Shown here: positions 47,501 to 56,741 of the stretch, piece after piece | Layout: every line of letters begins with the position of its first letter | How positions within the stretch are numbered: the first letter of the stretch is position 1 | NCBI GenBank assembly: GCA_003116975.1 | Contig: BGKB01000172.1 | Location: 62,001-126,000, forward strand | DNA from: Aurantiochytrium sp. KH105 | Taxonomy: Eukaryota > Sar > Bigyra > Thraustochytrida > Thraustochytriidae | Reading direction: 5' to 3' | Length of the DNA: 64,000 nucleotides | Made by a program: the position numbers and the translations under genes | Notes under the pieces: generated by a model | Told to the model about the DNA's origin: nothing | Seen by the model: the letters and a program-made list of their open reading frames with translations, nothing else | The model's database searches: none

Positions 47501-48770
47501 TGCTATGCTTGGATAGACTGTGCATCTGGCGCGACTGCCGTGCGAAGGACGGGCCGGCGGATCCCTGTGCATCAAGGGCGCTCGCGCTATTCGCCATGGT
47601 GCGATGTTGCAAAGAACGGGCCACGCCGCCAGAGCCATTCCAAGCCGTCATGCCTAAAGCAGAAGAGGACTCCGAAGCCATGGGGGGACGCTGACCGTCA
47701 CGTTGCGATGTTGCGCGCGTGAGGTTGTGAAGCGACTCGGAGGCCAAGGGTCCCTCGATGCCGGTTGGCTGATGAGCAAGTCTAGACACTTCGGACGAGG
47801 AGTGACCCGCAGTCTGCTGAAGAGAAGCCCCCGCGGCAGCGTGTTGAGCGAGATGCGGGCTTTGACCCGGTTCAATGGCCAGATGCGGCGGCATCGCACG
47901 CGAGGTGGGCGGCGTGCCATGGTTGCTCGCTTCGTCGTGGTAATCGTTGTAGTCGTGCGCGCGAAGTGCAAGACTTGCAACGAATTCGAGCGTGTATGCA
48001 CAAGCGCGAAAGCTCTGGGTGATGACGGTTTTGACGGAGTCCTGCGTGGCAGCGAGACCGGCATCGATGAGGTCGGCTTCGTCAAGACCGTCCTCGAAGC
48101 CTACGAAATCGCAAGAGAGAGCTTGCGAGCTCGTCTCTGTGAGGTCGGTTTCGCTAGCGTCGTTGCCGCTCGTCTCGCCATCGTTGAGCCCGAGGTCGAG
48201 ATCAAGGTCGCCGAGCGATCCATGCGGTGCGTATTTTGCCGAGCGGTCGCGGTGTTGACGCGACATCATGGCTTGTTGCGTGGCTCGGGAAAGCGAGTTG
48301 GCGCTGCCGCCTCCGCCGCGTCCGAGGATGAAGGCGCGGTCCTCGAACTCTTCGTCTGGATCGACGAGTGAAAAGATGGCGGATCCTTGTCTGGACATAT
48401 TCGTCTCGGCGTTGGAAGCGGCATCTTCGTCCGATTGCTGTGCTCTGGGCCCGCCTGGCGATGGGTTTTCGGAGTTGTTGCTGCTATTGCTGCTGCTGCT
48501 CTTGGCGGCGAGAATGTCGACAGACCCTCTTGACCTCAGTCGCGCGAGGTCGTCGCCGCTGCTCCGTGGCGCGGACCCCGAGGCCGACGAGGCCGCCGAG
48601 GCTGCCGACAGCGAGGTGGCCGTGCCCCTCCCCTCGCCCCTGGCCTGCTGCGCGCGTCTCCCGCGGCCCCCCGCCGGCGGTCTTCGCGGGGTCCTTCGCA
48701 ACGCTCTGCGCGGGCCCGCCCATGCGCCGCTGTCGGTTCCGGGGCCCTCTGCGGCGGCTCTGCGCGGCAT
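44598..48770 (-). CDS. Acid-lipase-type alpha/beta hydrolase with long disordered N-terminus
   Basis: 1390 residues. The last 420 are an AB-hydrolase lipase of the lysosomal acid/gastric lipase group: an opening IVRRQGYPYQEIFVCTDDGYIL (the family's GYPxExxxVxTxDGYxL), YMQHGVMDSSFAWV, GYDVFLGNFRG, the nucleophile motif AHSMGG (Ser1123), Asp1315 in AGRGDRLIGP and His1347 in DHCGHVDF. It would hydrolyse triglycerides or steryl esters. The first 900 residues are Ser/Asn/Glu-rich, low complexity, with acidic (EEEEGQEEEEGQE) and His/Ser stretches, and no signal peptide at the chosen start, unlike secreted members. Only short hydrophobic stretches occur before the hydrolase. The start is uncertain; later ATGs (such as before SRQGSAIFSLVDPDEEF) are possible. 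Confidence 0.85.
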   Translation of the reverse strand: MPRRAAAEGPGTDSGAWAGPRRALRRTPRRPPAGGRGRRAQQARGEGRGTATSLSAASAASSASGSAPRSSGDDLARLRSRGSVDILAAKSSSSNSSNNSENPSPGGPRAQQSDEDAASNAETNMSRQGSAIFSLVDPDEEFEDRAFILGRGGGGSANSLSRATQQAMMSRQHRDRSAKYAPHGSLGDLDLDLGLNDGETSGNDASETDLTETSSQALSCDFVGFEDGLDEADLIDAGLAATQDSVKTVITQSFRACAYTLEFVASLALRAHDYNDYHDEASNHGTPPTSRAMPPHLAIEPGQSPHLAQHAAAGASLQQTAGHSSSEVSRLAHQPTGIEGPLASESLHNLTRATSQRDGQRPPMASESSSALGMTAWNGSGGVARSLQHRTMANSASALDAQGSAGPSFARQSRQMHSLSKHSNSSTNSLHYESAIQREELRLASREQQRKLQAFAGEIGARDLSSETFAALFDDLDHNAAAVAQAASGNNGRPATSLTASMPSEFKLNRNMSFFSNTSDDEGALEDHQEEEEGQEEEEGQEGRGGRAPESNEDDHEDEHTNSNDGDPSTPGAYSEMSSTPSPASLSGPAGDHFNNGHLASPPLLHGIGFGGPRPLSRASHTSALSSDARIDEANEEAHEDEDEGDQNDSNNNEGGGVQADTAIAAQPPRTFTDPSSIRVTVRALGNRLASPINLASSLLYSSSGREHAFNGAGSNTGSSQTAGQFISPETPNMWPMETITPSGSPPPFFMTPPITPFDRTQRQPIRSLRSSLRKMSLNSFGSLKDAIGSWRNSRKVISAEPVPNSATRQTGLFEDIEMFLLERVDLSFFAARDFVRRIKRDGTRSALLQRQSLMAWRESTRDEASIASSNAELTARVHARRQKRRRAAKSQRRLPPGQRGRVRAPEPCNTADNTELSLRQKILSSAVGVATLQSPRRLVARSARRLTHLALKPFSFLESATRRFVHLENVDELKGVGEIVRRQGYPYQEIFVCTDDGYILRLERLPNPGSRKVLYMQHGVMDSSFAWVANGADNALAYRAHDEGYDVFLGNFRGAGGDGARRHVKPDITDDEFWNFSINEHAFMDIPAFIKIIMRTKQMEAVTLKKGAAAIERPRITAVAHSMGGAAMIMYVIHKRLRNERHHLDGMVLVSPAGIHVESPLYAQVGGRLVDVTLARMLHSLRLPTDALTRAAVKFVHDIKLSVPALEDIISLVLIYGIGGDRKQPRRGPFSAVQQLTYNVLTCGTSTKAFVHLRQFIASKEFRAFDYEPTAYPRHYTSYKGGNMEHYGSPEPPEFTSMYHLIDIPVHLIAGRGDRLIGPTNILRHHDAMKEHGVDVTIESIDHCGHVDFTCGLHARALKGILSAIDAMADRIEQSHAALRVADATGGNA

Positions 48771-49621
48771 CGCTCCTCCCTCGCGCGGGGGCGAGCGGCC
48801 TGCCGCTTCGCGTGCCGCGCGGCGTGCGCCCGGCCTCGCTGCGGCGGCGGCTGCGCGCCCGCTCGTCTACGGTTTGGCGGGTCCTGGCCCCAGCAGTCGC
48901 GCCGCGTCGTGAGCCGAGACGTGCGTGTCATGTGTGTCATGTGTGTCATGAGGTCTAGCCTACCTCACCCGTGGGTGCAGGCTTGCTTGCTCGCCAGCCT
49001 GCCTGACATGAGCCTGCCTGTACCTGCCACTGCCACGTGCAAGTTGGGAGCCCGCGCCGTGAAATGTATTTTGTATTTGCGGAGCGAGCGCGCGAGCGCG
49101 CGAACGACGAATGAAGGAATGATGGCGGCATGGGTGTGCCTTGCTTGTCTGCGTGCATGCGCTGCCCGCGACGATGCCGTCGTTGTCTTGGTCACTGGTG
49201 TCTGCCATCGCCGCGACAGCGACGGACGGAAGCAAGGGGCGGCGCACCGGCGAGAGGAGAGAGAGGAGAGGAGGAGAGGAGAGGGGAGGAGAGAACAGGT
49301 GCGGTGAGATGAGTCTGAGGAGGAAGTGAGCTGCAGGACGGCGTCATCCCCGTCATCCTGAGAAGCTCGGACCCGAGCGTCTGATCTGGCTGGCTGACCA
49401 TGGTGGCTGGCTGCTGCTGGCATGGCTTTCTGGGCGCCGCACTGCACCGCACCGCACCGCATCGCATCTCGCGCTCCAGCTGGCCGGCGTGCGCCGCGGC
49501 GGCGTGGCATACGCCGAGCTCTTGTCGCTGCAAGCCAAGCAGCGTACGTTCGTGCGTCACGCCTGCACTGACCGACCGGGAGGATCTTAGACTTGATAGA
49601 CTTGAAGATCAGCACCGCCAC

Positions 49622-49685
49622 GCAATGCAATGCAATGCAATGCAATGCAATGCAATGCAATGCAACACAATGCAACGCAACGCAA
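49622..49685. repeat. (CAATG)n pentanucleotide array
   Basis: About 9 perfect CAATG units then CAACACAATGCAACGCAACG variants; the most regular array of the window. Confidence 0.95.
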
Positions 49686-50705
49686 CGGCGGCAATGCTGC
49701 GGCTACGGCTGCGGCTGAGGTTCGCGCCCTCTCGCGCGCCGTAACTGCTCGGTTGCCGCAGCTGGCTGGACTGGGTGCGGGCCTGCCAGAGTTCAAACCC
49801 ACCATCTCCTCCCAACCGACGCGAACCCGGTCCAGCGCAGCGTCGCTTCAATCTCGCTCGCTCGCTCGCCGCCTTGCCCGCTTCCTCCTCCGCGCGAGCC
49901 CGGGTACCTCGCGGCGCTCTCGCGCGCCTTCTCCGCGCCCTCGTTCGGGTTCTGCGCCCCCCCAGATCCTCGCTCGCTCGCTCATACTACGCTCACACTA
50001 ACTCATAACAGCCGCATCCGCCATTTTCAAATCGGCGACGCTGATTTGAAATTTCAAATCGCAATCCGCCCCCGCCGCGCCCGCCGCGGCCTCGCGCGCA
50101 GCCCCGCTCGCGCGCGTCTGCGTCCGCGCCCGCGTCTCCGCGCCTGCTCGCGCGCCCTGCCGGCCTCGCGCGGGCCCGTCGAGGCCGCGCTCGGGCTCGG
50201 CCCAGGACGGGCAGCCGCAGGCAGCCTGGGAGCTTGGCGGCTGCGCGGCGTCTTCGCAGCTCGGGGTCCTGCGACGCGCGCGCGCGGTGCCCCCCTCGGC
50301 GAAACCGGCGCTTTTCCGCCGCCCCCGCGCGCCCGCTTCGCCCCCCGCGGCCGGCGGTTCCGGATCCGCCGACGGGGGCACGCGGGCGGGCGGCGATTGC
50401 ACCGGCGCGTCCTCGGCCTCCTTCGCGCTGTCAACGCAAAGCGGAGCGAGCAGAGCAGAGCAGAGCAGGAACTGACTGCCTGCCTGCCCGCCTGCCCGCC
50501 GCCTCCGCCTGCCGCCGCGCCGCGAGGACCGGGCGAGCGAGCGAGCGAGCGCGCCGCGGAGCCTGCCCGCCCCTGCGCGGAGCCGGGCGCGGACCGGCGG
50601 CTGAGCGTCGGGCCTTGGACGGCGGGAGTCGAATCAAGCGCCTCAGATCGCCGGGGCATCATCGTATCATCGACCGCGACTCCGCTCGCCGCGCTGCGGT
50701 CTCCG

Positions 50706-50707
<2 letters not shown>

Positions 50708-50736
<29 letters not shown>

Positions 50737-50738
50737 CG
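50708..50738. repeat. (TGCC)n microsatellite
   Basis: About seven TGCC units, ending about 110 bp before the ATG at 50849; a second, shorter run lies at 50478-50500. Confidence 0.9.
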
Positions 50739-50848
50739 AGCGAGCTCGCCCGCGCGTTCCCTCGCGCCCTCGGCCCAGCCAGGTGCCGGCCCCGCTCGCG
50801 CCGGAGCGAGGGTCGGGGAGGAAGGGGAGGGACGGACGGCCCCGCTCC

Positions 50849-51340
50849 ATGCGCGGCAAGCCGGCGGAAACGCCAACGTCGAGCGGCCCCGCGCCGGCCA
50901 AGGCGCCCGCGACGGCGGGGTCCACCGACGCCACGGAGATGGTCGTCCCGCGCGAGCTGCGCGAGCAACTCGAGCAGCTGCGCCGCGCCACGCTGCACTA
51001 CCGGCAGAAAATGTCGCAGGTCTCACAGGATCTCAACCGTGAGCAGGACAACTACGAGCAATTGCGACAGCTCTACGAGGCGCAAATGGCCCGCTTCCAA
51101 ATGCTGCAGCAGGCGCAAATCTCATGGCAAGACGACATCGAGCGCAAAAAGGAAGAAGTGCGTTCACTCCGAGAGGAGCTAGACCACGTCACCTTGCAGT
51201 GGCGCAAGGCCAGACAGGCCGAGCTTCGCAACGAGGAGCTCGAGGAGACAAACCGCTACCTGGAGCGACTGGTGATCACGGTTGCTGTCACGGTGCCCAT
51301 CGCGCTCTTGGCCGAAAAGCAGCTCCGCTCCAAAATGTAA
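50849..51340 (+). CDS. Small coiled-coil protein with C-terminal membrane anchor
   Basis: 163 residues from the ATG at 50849; the frame is open upstream for 200 codons, but that part is Arg/Ala/Pro noise. Residues 1-30 are Pro/Ala/Thr-rich. About 32-135 is a coiled coil (heptads in RELREQLEQLRRATLHYRQKM and the later IERKKEEVRSLREELDHV). About 139-157 is a hydrophobic segment (LVITVAVTVPIALLA), followed by EKQLRSKM. This is tail-anchor topology, with the coiled coil in the cytosol; organelle outer membranes or ER are typical destinations. I do not recognise the family. Length and form resemble small tethering or SNARE-like factors, but no SNARE zero layer was identified. Confidence 0.75.
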   Translation: MRGKPAETPTSSGPAPAKAPATAGSTDATEMVVPRELREQLEQLRRATLHYRQKMSQVSQDLNREQDNYEQLRQLYEAQMARFQMLQQAQISWQDDIERKKEEVRSLREELDHVTLQWRKARQAELRNEELEETNRYLERLVITVAVTVPIALLAEKQLRSKM

Positions 51341-51499
51341 ACTCACCCTTCTCTTCCTCTCTCTCTCGCTCGCTCCCTCTTCTTTCGCTTGGCGCCCTTC
51401 TTTCCGCACGCGCTTCACAAACACAATGCACACACAAAATTTAGACGTTACTGATGGTGGGTCGCGTCTCGCGTTGCGGTGTAGAGGGGAACTAGCTCT

Positions 51500-51516
51500 C
51501 CCCCCCCCCCCCCCCC
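51500..51516. repeat. Poly(C) run
   Basis: About 17-18 consecutive C; the exact length may be a sequencing or assembly error. Confidence 0.9.
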
Positions 51517-51680
51517 TGTACGTACCTACAAACCACCACCATACATTTCAATAAGTATTTCCGAACTAAACTTATTCATCATGATGTGCCATGTCACAAT
51601 CTGCAAACGCCAGTCAACATGAACAATCCTAGAGTCGCAATGAATTGCCGTACTCCGTGTAGACTGATGCACAGAAGAAT

Positions 51681-51730
51681 CTCAGCTCAGCTTAGCTCAA
51701 CTTAGCTCAGCTGAGCTCAGCTTAGCTCAG
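51681..51730. repeat. 10-bp tandem palindromic array (CTTAGCTCAG)
   Basis: Five decamers of CT(T/G)AGCTCA(G/A) type; one unit, CTGAGCTCAG, is a perfect palindrome, so the array can fold into hairpins on either strand. Confidence 0.85.
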
Positions 51731-51916
51731 ACCCCAATATATTCTTTATTTACAAAGCAAGCACCACACCCATACACAAACATGGAGTGGAATGCTGCTT
51801 TCCGGGATTGAATCCGATCTTTTCTTTTTGTCTTCTTCCAAAGGCATGGTGACAGGCGGACAGCGCTTTTCACCTTTTATCTTATCTTTTTCTTCCCGCC
51901 GTTCGTCTTGACGCGA

Positions 51917-54112
51917 TCACTCGCGCTTAGCGCGGATGACTCGAGAACCGCCCTTCTCCGCTCCTCCTCGCGCGAAAGCGACGGTGTCGTCTTCGCTGGG
52001 GAGCATCCACTGGTACCAATTCCCATACGCCCACGCCAGAGCGAGAAAAAGGCAGGACAAGGAATAATGTGCTCGTGACCAAAGCGACTGCTCCATGCCT
52101 GGTCCACCCGCCATAGACGAGGTCGCCGCGCAAAAATGAATCACGAGTGCAATGGCCCCGCCCACGCGCAAATACCCCGTAGCATCCACCATGCGCATGC
52201 CATGCCGCATGCCGTCGAGATCGGCAGCATCAGAACGCGCCGCGACCCAGGGCAAGGGCAAGTAAAAGATCTCGCGTCGAAAGCAAATGGCGCAAGTTCC
52301 CGCAAAGACGCTCGTTGACACAATATAAGCCAGTCCAAGCCCTTCCGACACCAACATGGGAGAAAGAGTAAAGACCGCCATGACGCTAAACCAGCATGAA
52401 GGACCAGGAGCCTCGCCCACAAGAAGAGCCGCCGGCATGAGGGGCAACAGGACTGCCAGACGATCCACGCGCGTGGCCAGGAGCACAAAGGTCAGAGAGC
52501 TGTTGAACAAAGCCCACACGAGGCGACGCATACCCGGTGCGACGCCTCGACGCACGAGGTCAACGCACGAGGGCGCGAGGCCCGCAATCGTCGTGAAAAC
52601 ACCCACGCCACGAACCCATAATGCTGGAAGACGATTCGCCAGCTTGGTGAGAGGCGGGAACACGGACCACAGCGCTGGTGAACCGACATTATCCTGTGGA
52701 AGCGCGGCTACACGACGGATTACGCGGCGCACGACGCCTACACACGATGACGCATCGTCTGACTGAAGACACAGGGGCGCCCAGATCAAGCCAAACACGA
52801 GCACGCAGGCAGAGAGCAAAGACAGAACGTACACGAGACGCGATAAACCAGATCGGCCCCGGTGCTGCGCGAGTAAATAGATAATCACGGGCGGTGCAAA
52901 GTGGTACGTGACCTGATTAAAGTTGAGCGAAAGACAGAGTGTGGCCATGGCCAAATAATAGCGTCTTTGACCACATAAAACCAGCGTCCACAAAACAAGT
53001 CCCACGTAAATGTCCGAATACTGAAAGTACCCGTGATCGATGAGTACATAGGCTGGCTGCAGTAGAATGATGAGAAAGATCTCCGAGACGAGCGCTACTG
53101 GTGCGTCGGCGGTTGCTGTGGTTGGTCCGGTCACAAGCGCGCTTGTTTTCGTGCTTTGCAGAGCGTCGGATCGGACAGGGGCGCAAAGATTTGGACTATT
53201 CTCATCAGGACTCCCCATTGTGTTTACGCCTTTACGGTGCCTCAGATTTGACATATTTTGATTGTAAAGAACAAAAGTCTCTGCCTCGGCGCCGTCCCCA
53301 GATGCCACGTGCTCATCATCTCCGTCCTCTGCCTCTTCTTCTTCTTCTTCTTCATCTTCTTCTACTTCTTCTCCATCATTACCAAACGCACCACCACCAG
53401 TAGCAGCCCTGGGAGACTCTTTTTCATAAACGCTATCATCGTCGCTGTCATCGTCTTCCCCGGAGTCCTCCGAAGCTTTATAGTGTCTGCGAGAATAACC
53501 AGGGGGCACAGCGACGTGACGTTTCGCGCCAGTACGCGACGCATTTAATCGAGACTTTCGTGCTTGCAACTGCTTGCCGCTCATCTTGCTTGTACGGCCT
53601 GAGCGATAGTACAAGAGGCAAAATTGCCATGCCGATGAGAAGACAAAGAGAACGTCGCAAATGAGCACCGTCGCGCGCATGTAGGCACGCGCGTCCTGGT
53701 TTTCAAAGCCCCAAGCATACTCTGTCGTGTTCACGAGCTTGGGAACGAGCTTTTCTGCCACCGCGCCAAAACCGAGCGACGCGTATGCTGCAAGCGGTGG
53801 GTAGCGAAGGCACCCTTCTCCAAGAAAGGCTCTGTGGACAGGACATACGCCCATATTGTCACCATACCAGCCGTTCATCGGGACCTGAACGGCCACTGCC
53901 ATAAAGTGCCGCTCCTCCTCGAAGGAGCCGTATGCTGGCGGTCTTCCCTGGCCTCCGTGCGGGTGCAGGCCCACGGAACATCGCAGCACAAGGCCCACCA
54001 GCGCGACGACGACCGGATTATGCAACACTGCGCGGTCCATGGCCGTAGTTTGCAGTGACCGCGCGCGTCTCTCGCCGCGTCTGCTACCTCCGTCATCTCT
54101 TAGCCGCGGCAT
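51917..54112 (-). CDS. ALG6/ALG8 glucosyltransferase family protein, divergent
   Basis: 731 residues; an alternative start at 54040 (MDRAVL) removes an Arg-rich leader. A multi-helix membrane protein of the ALG6/ALG8 (GT57) group: GLHPHGGQGRPPAYG and ERHF match the first lumenal loop, CLRYPPLAAYASL matches the LDYPPLTAYHS segment, and LIDHGYFQYSDIYVGLVLWTL plus the YHFAPPVIIYLL helix are well kept. The family adds glucose from dolichyl-P-glucose to the N-glycan precursor in the ER. Two usually invariant Asp are replaced: GDYEAQRH reads GSFEEERH (Ser63), and LDYPP reads LRYPP (Arg103). A large Ser/Asp/Glu-rich insertion (about 185-330) splits the helices. A different function or lost activity is possible. 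Confidence 0.83.
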   Translation of the reverse strand: MPRLRDDGGSRRGERRARSLQTTAMDRAVLHNPVVVALVGLVLRCSVGLHPHGGQGRPPAYGSFEEERHFMAVAVQVPMNGWYGDNMGVCPVHRAFLGEGCLRYPPLAAYASLGFGAVAEKLVPKLVNTTEYAWGFENQDARAYMRATVLICDVLFVFSSAWQFCLLYYRSGRTSKMSGKQLQARKSRLNASRTGAKRHVAVPPGYSRRHYKASEDSGEDDDSDDDSVYEKESPRAATGGGAFGNDGEEVEEDEEEEEEEAEDGDDEHVASGDGAEAETFVLYNQNMSNLRHRKGVNTMGSPDENSPNLCAPVRSDALQSTKTSALVTGPTTATADAPVALVSEIFLIILLQPAYVLIDHGYFQYSDIYVGLVLWTLVLCGQRRYYLAMATLCLSLNFNQVTYHFAPPVIIYLLAQHRGRSGLSRLVYVLSLLSACVLVFGLIWAPLCLQSDDASSCVGVVRRVIRRVAALPQDNVGSPALWSVFPPLTKLANRLPALWVRGVGVFTTIAGLAPSCVDLVRRGVAPGMRRLVWALFNSSLTFVLLATRVDRLAVLLPLMPAALLVGEAPGPSCWFSVMAVFTLSPMLVSEGLGLAYIVSTSVFAGTCAICFRREIFYLPLPWVAARSDAADLDGMRHGMRMVDATGYLRVGGAIALVIHFCAATSSMAGGPGMEQSLWSRAHYSLSCLFLALAWAYGNWYQWMLPSEDDTVAFARGGAEKGGSRVIRAKRE

Positions 54113-55187
54113 CTTTCCCGGCGCGGCGAGCCCGCACGCCGCGCGCGCTGTCTCGACCGTGTGACACGCGCTGCAAGGTCAAAGCAATCGTGTTTGTCTG
54201 CTTGCTCGTTCAAAAAGTTTGTTTGTTCGGACTCGGCAATGCCCTTGAAAGTACTGCGAGCATTGGCGAACAGAGCCTACCGCCGCGGGAGCATATTTGG
54301 TATAAATAAAAATCAAGACCAAGCAACTTGCAAACCGGCATGACGTTGGGCCCAGTTGTACGACGATCATCATCAAATGTACTATCAACGTTGGTTTGTG
54401 CCAATTACCCAAATCAGAAAGCCGCACTTTGCTTCCCATAGACGGAGACACGATCCTCGTCATGGAAAAATGGGAGCCTCTTGTGCTGTGGTTTGCTGCC
54501 GAGCAGGTTTATATCGAGAACACCACCGAGACGAGCTCAATTCTTGAACGGTGTGCCTTTGTTCTTCTTTGAATCGAGCCACTTGAGAATGATTGGAATA
54601 TGGAATGAATCGCTGCATTCCTTTCCTGCCTCACACTACACTTTCTGGCATTAGCTATCCAGCCAGGCAGTTGGTCTCTAACCTACCCTTGCCGTATAAC
54701 TCCTTCACCAGCAGCCAGCAAGTACTTGGCCAAAAAAAGATCCCCCCTGCTCCGAGCAGCCAACACTCTTTACATGCCCCTCGGAGATCCCCTATTTAGT
54801 ATGTGGTGAGGGGGCATCGTGCTAGATTCGCCGGGGCCCAAGATGCGTTGCATTGTGCAGCGTTGCGTTGTACGTATACTGGCCAACGCAAGACCTAGCT
54901 AGCATGGCGGAACCGCGATGACGTCGCTTTTCACGCGGGCAACGAGGGCAAAACCCAAGCTCTCGCGACTCCTCAGCAAGCACGCCGCCGCGAAGCGAGG
55001 CGAAGCGGCGCGAGGCCTGGCCAGACGTCGCTAGGGGCGACTGACGGGTGCTGGTGCGGGTGCCAAGTCAAAGACGCCCTCGCGGCAGCGCAACAGCCAG
55101 AACAGAGACTTTGCGAAGCGAACGCGAGGCGGACGTTGCAGAGCTAGCGACAAACACCTCCTCGCTGTGCATTCAAAGAACACGAAC
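54113..55187. promoter_or_regulatory. Divergent ALG6/8-like / DAG-lipase intergenic region
   Basis: 1.07 kb between outward-reading genes. The middle (54190-54900) is AT-richer than other divergent gaps. A TATAAATAAAA occurs at 54301 on the plus strand, far from either start. No gene or repeat array found. Confidence 0.5.
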
Positions 55188-56741
55188 ATGCTCGCCCACG
55201 CGACACTACGACGCGCAACAGTGGCGCGTAAAACATCGGCCGCGAGAACCCGCGCAGCCATGACCAGAGCGCACCCTTCTTCTCGAGACCTTTTTGGCGG
55301 CGAAGCAGAAATGAAGCTTGCTGGCACCTTTATGACGGGCGGATACCTGCACTCGGCGTACTTTTGGCTGAGTGTGGTGGGCATGGGCGCGTCGGACGCT
55401 GTCCTAAACGCTGCAATGAAAAGCCGCGCCTTGGCCCGTTCTGTGCAAAGGCACGGCGATGCGCACATTGGCCAAAATTCTGCTGCTGTAAAGTGGGCGG
55501 TCGTGGAAGCCCTCGTTCGTTTTTCTCGTCTCGCGACCGCAACCGCAGAGCGACTCAAGCTGCGAAACCCTCTCGCGCTGCATAAAGGAGCCCAGGAGCT
55601 TGTCCGGCTGCAGCGCCGTTACCGCTGGCACCGCGAGGGTGTCGAAAGTCGCGTGCGTCTTGATGGTGCGAGACTTTTCGTGCTCGACCGCCTCATGCAG
55701 TTTAGTGCGGCTGCGTACGGATGGAAAACGCTAAAATTTCTCGGACTTGGACGCGCGGAAATGCGGTCGAATCGGAGCGGCATTCAGCTTCTCACGGGTG
55801 TGGACGCGCGTGACATTCGGCTTGTACAGGACACTTCGCGCACGTTTCGTCCGGGATACTTTGTGTGTGTGGACCACGTCACGCGGAACATTGTAGTGAC
55901 CATTCGCGGAACCATGCGGCTGCAGGATGTTGTGACAGACCTCAGTTGCGAAGAGACGTCACTTATGTTGTACGACGAGGTGAATGACGAACATTTACAT
56001 GGAACAGCTCACGGTGGTTTCCTACGGGCAGCGCACAATGTCAAGGCCGAGGTTCAAGACACGGTAGAGTCTGCCATGCGTGAGTTTCCGGCTTATGGTC
56101 TGCAAGTGACAGGGCACAGTCTGGGTGGTGCATGTGCTACGTTGCTGGCGCTCATTTGGTCGCAAGAGGCTGTATTTGCCTCGCGTGAGGTTCGCGCAGT
56201 TTCGTTTGCGGCCCCATGCTGCCTCAGCCACTCTCTTGCGCGCTCAAAGTATGCCAAGAAGCACATTAGTTCGCTCGTGCTAGGCGACGACTTTGTGTGT
56301 CGGCTCTCGCTTGTGAGTGTGGAAGGTTTTTTTCGCACATGTGACGAGCTCGTTCAGTTGGCCAAAAACCACATGCTTTGCGAGGATAGTGGTCGCAAGA
56401 CGCTTGAGCGAATCCGCGCCGAGGGCCAGGCGCGTCGGGACCGTCTCTTCCCGGGCGGTCGCGTCTTTCACATTCCCTTGCAGTCGCGCTACGAGCCAGC
56501 GCGCCACGATGTGTACATGGCTGAGGAGGTTGACCCGGCTCTTAGTCTCAGTGAGATTGTGTTAACGCCCAAGATGTTCAATGTGCATCTGCCAACGCGT
56601 TATCTGAATGCGCTTCGTCGGCAACGACTCATTCACCTGCATGGAGCGGAACACGAACAGCATTCGCACCATTGTCTCCCGCATGGTACGGAACACGTGC
56701 AGCACTCACACCTAAGTCTGAGTGAGATGTCGAGTGCCTGA
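55188..56741 (+). CDS. Class 3 lipase, sn1-diacylglycerol-lipase-like
   Basis: 517 residues from the first ATG of the frame (55188; the frame's earlier GTG is not a likely start). Fold: a short hydrophobic region near 55-75 (FMTGGYLHSAYFWLSVVGMGA), then a Lipase_3 domain from about 210. VVTIRGTMRLQDVVTDLSCE is the oxyanion-side motif typical of DAG lipases, with TAHGGFLRAA before the nucleophile elbow GHSLGGACATLLAL. The acid follows in LGDDFVCRLS, and the His lies in MFNVHLPTRYLNALR, equivalent to the DAGL SPxMLxDHxPxxYxxAL end. The enzyme would split diacylglycerol to 2-monoacylglycerol. The tail repeats a His/Glu motif (AEHEQHSHHCLPHGTEHVQHSH), a possible metal-binding stretch. Convergent with PI-PLC, which makes diacylglycerol. 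Confidence 0.88.
   Translation: MLAHATLRRATVARKTSAARTRAAMTRAHPSSRDLFGGEAEMKLAGTFMTGGYLHSAYFWLSVVGMGASDAVLNAAMKSRALARSVQRHGDAHIGQNSAAVKWAVVEALVRFSRLATATAERLKLRNPLALHKGAQELVRLQRRYRWHREGVESRVRLDGARLFVLDRLMQFSAAAYGWKTLKFLGLGRAEMRSNRSGIQLLTGVDARDIRLVQDTSRTFRPGYFVCVDHVTRNIVVTIRGTMRLQDVVTDLSCEETSLMLYDEVNDEHLHGTAHGGFLRAAHNVKAEVQDTVESAMREFPAYGLQVTGHSLGGACATLLALIWSQEAVFASREVRAVSFAAPCCLSHSLARSKYAKKHISSLVLGDDFVCRLSLVSVEGFFRTCDELVQLAKNHMLCEDSGRKTLERIRAEGQARRDRLFPGGRVFHIPLQSRYEPARHDVYMAEEVDPALSLSEIVLTPKMFNVHLPTRYLNALRRQRLIHLHGAEHEQHSHHCLPHGTEHVQHSHLSLSEMSSA

Larger units (their letters stand above)
48771..50848. promoter_or_regulatory. 2.1-kb divergent intergenic region, lipase/coiled-coil
   Basis: Between outward-reading genes. 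It holds a TGTGTCA run (48920s), TGCC stretches (48990-49020), a GAGAGGAG purine tract (49255-49305), a CAATG run (49622-49685), GAGC and GCAGA runs (50450-50550) and TGCC again (50708-50738). Frames on both strands are Arg/Ala/Pro-rich and unsupported. Confidence 0.5.
51341..51916. other. Convergent 3' intergenic region
   Basis: 576 bp with a 17-bp C run (51500-51516) and a palindromic AGCTCAG array (51681-51730). AT-rich otherwise. No gene. Confidence 0.6.

Noticed and set aside
49775-49830. GAGTTCAAACCC as a possible tRNA B box
   Set aside because: No matching A box at the right distance and no cloverleaf can be drawn on either strand.
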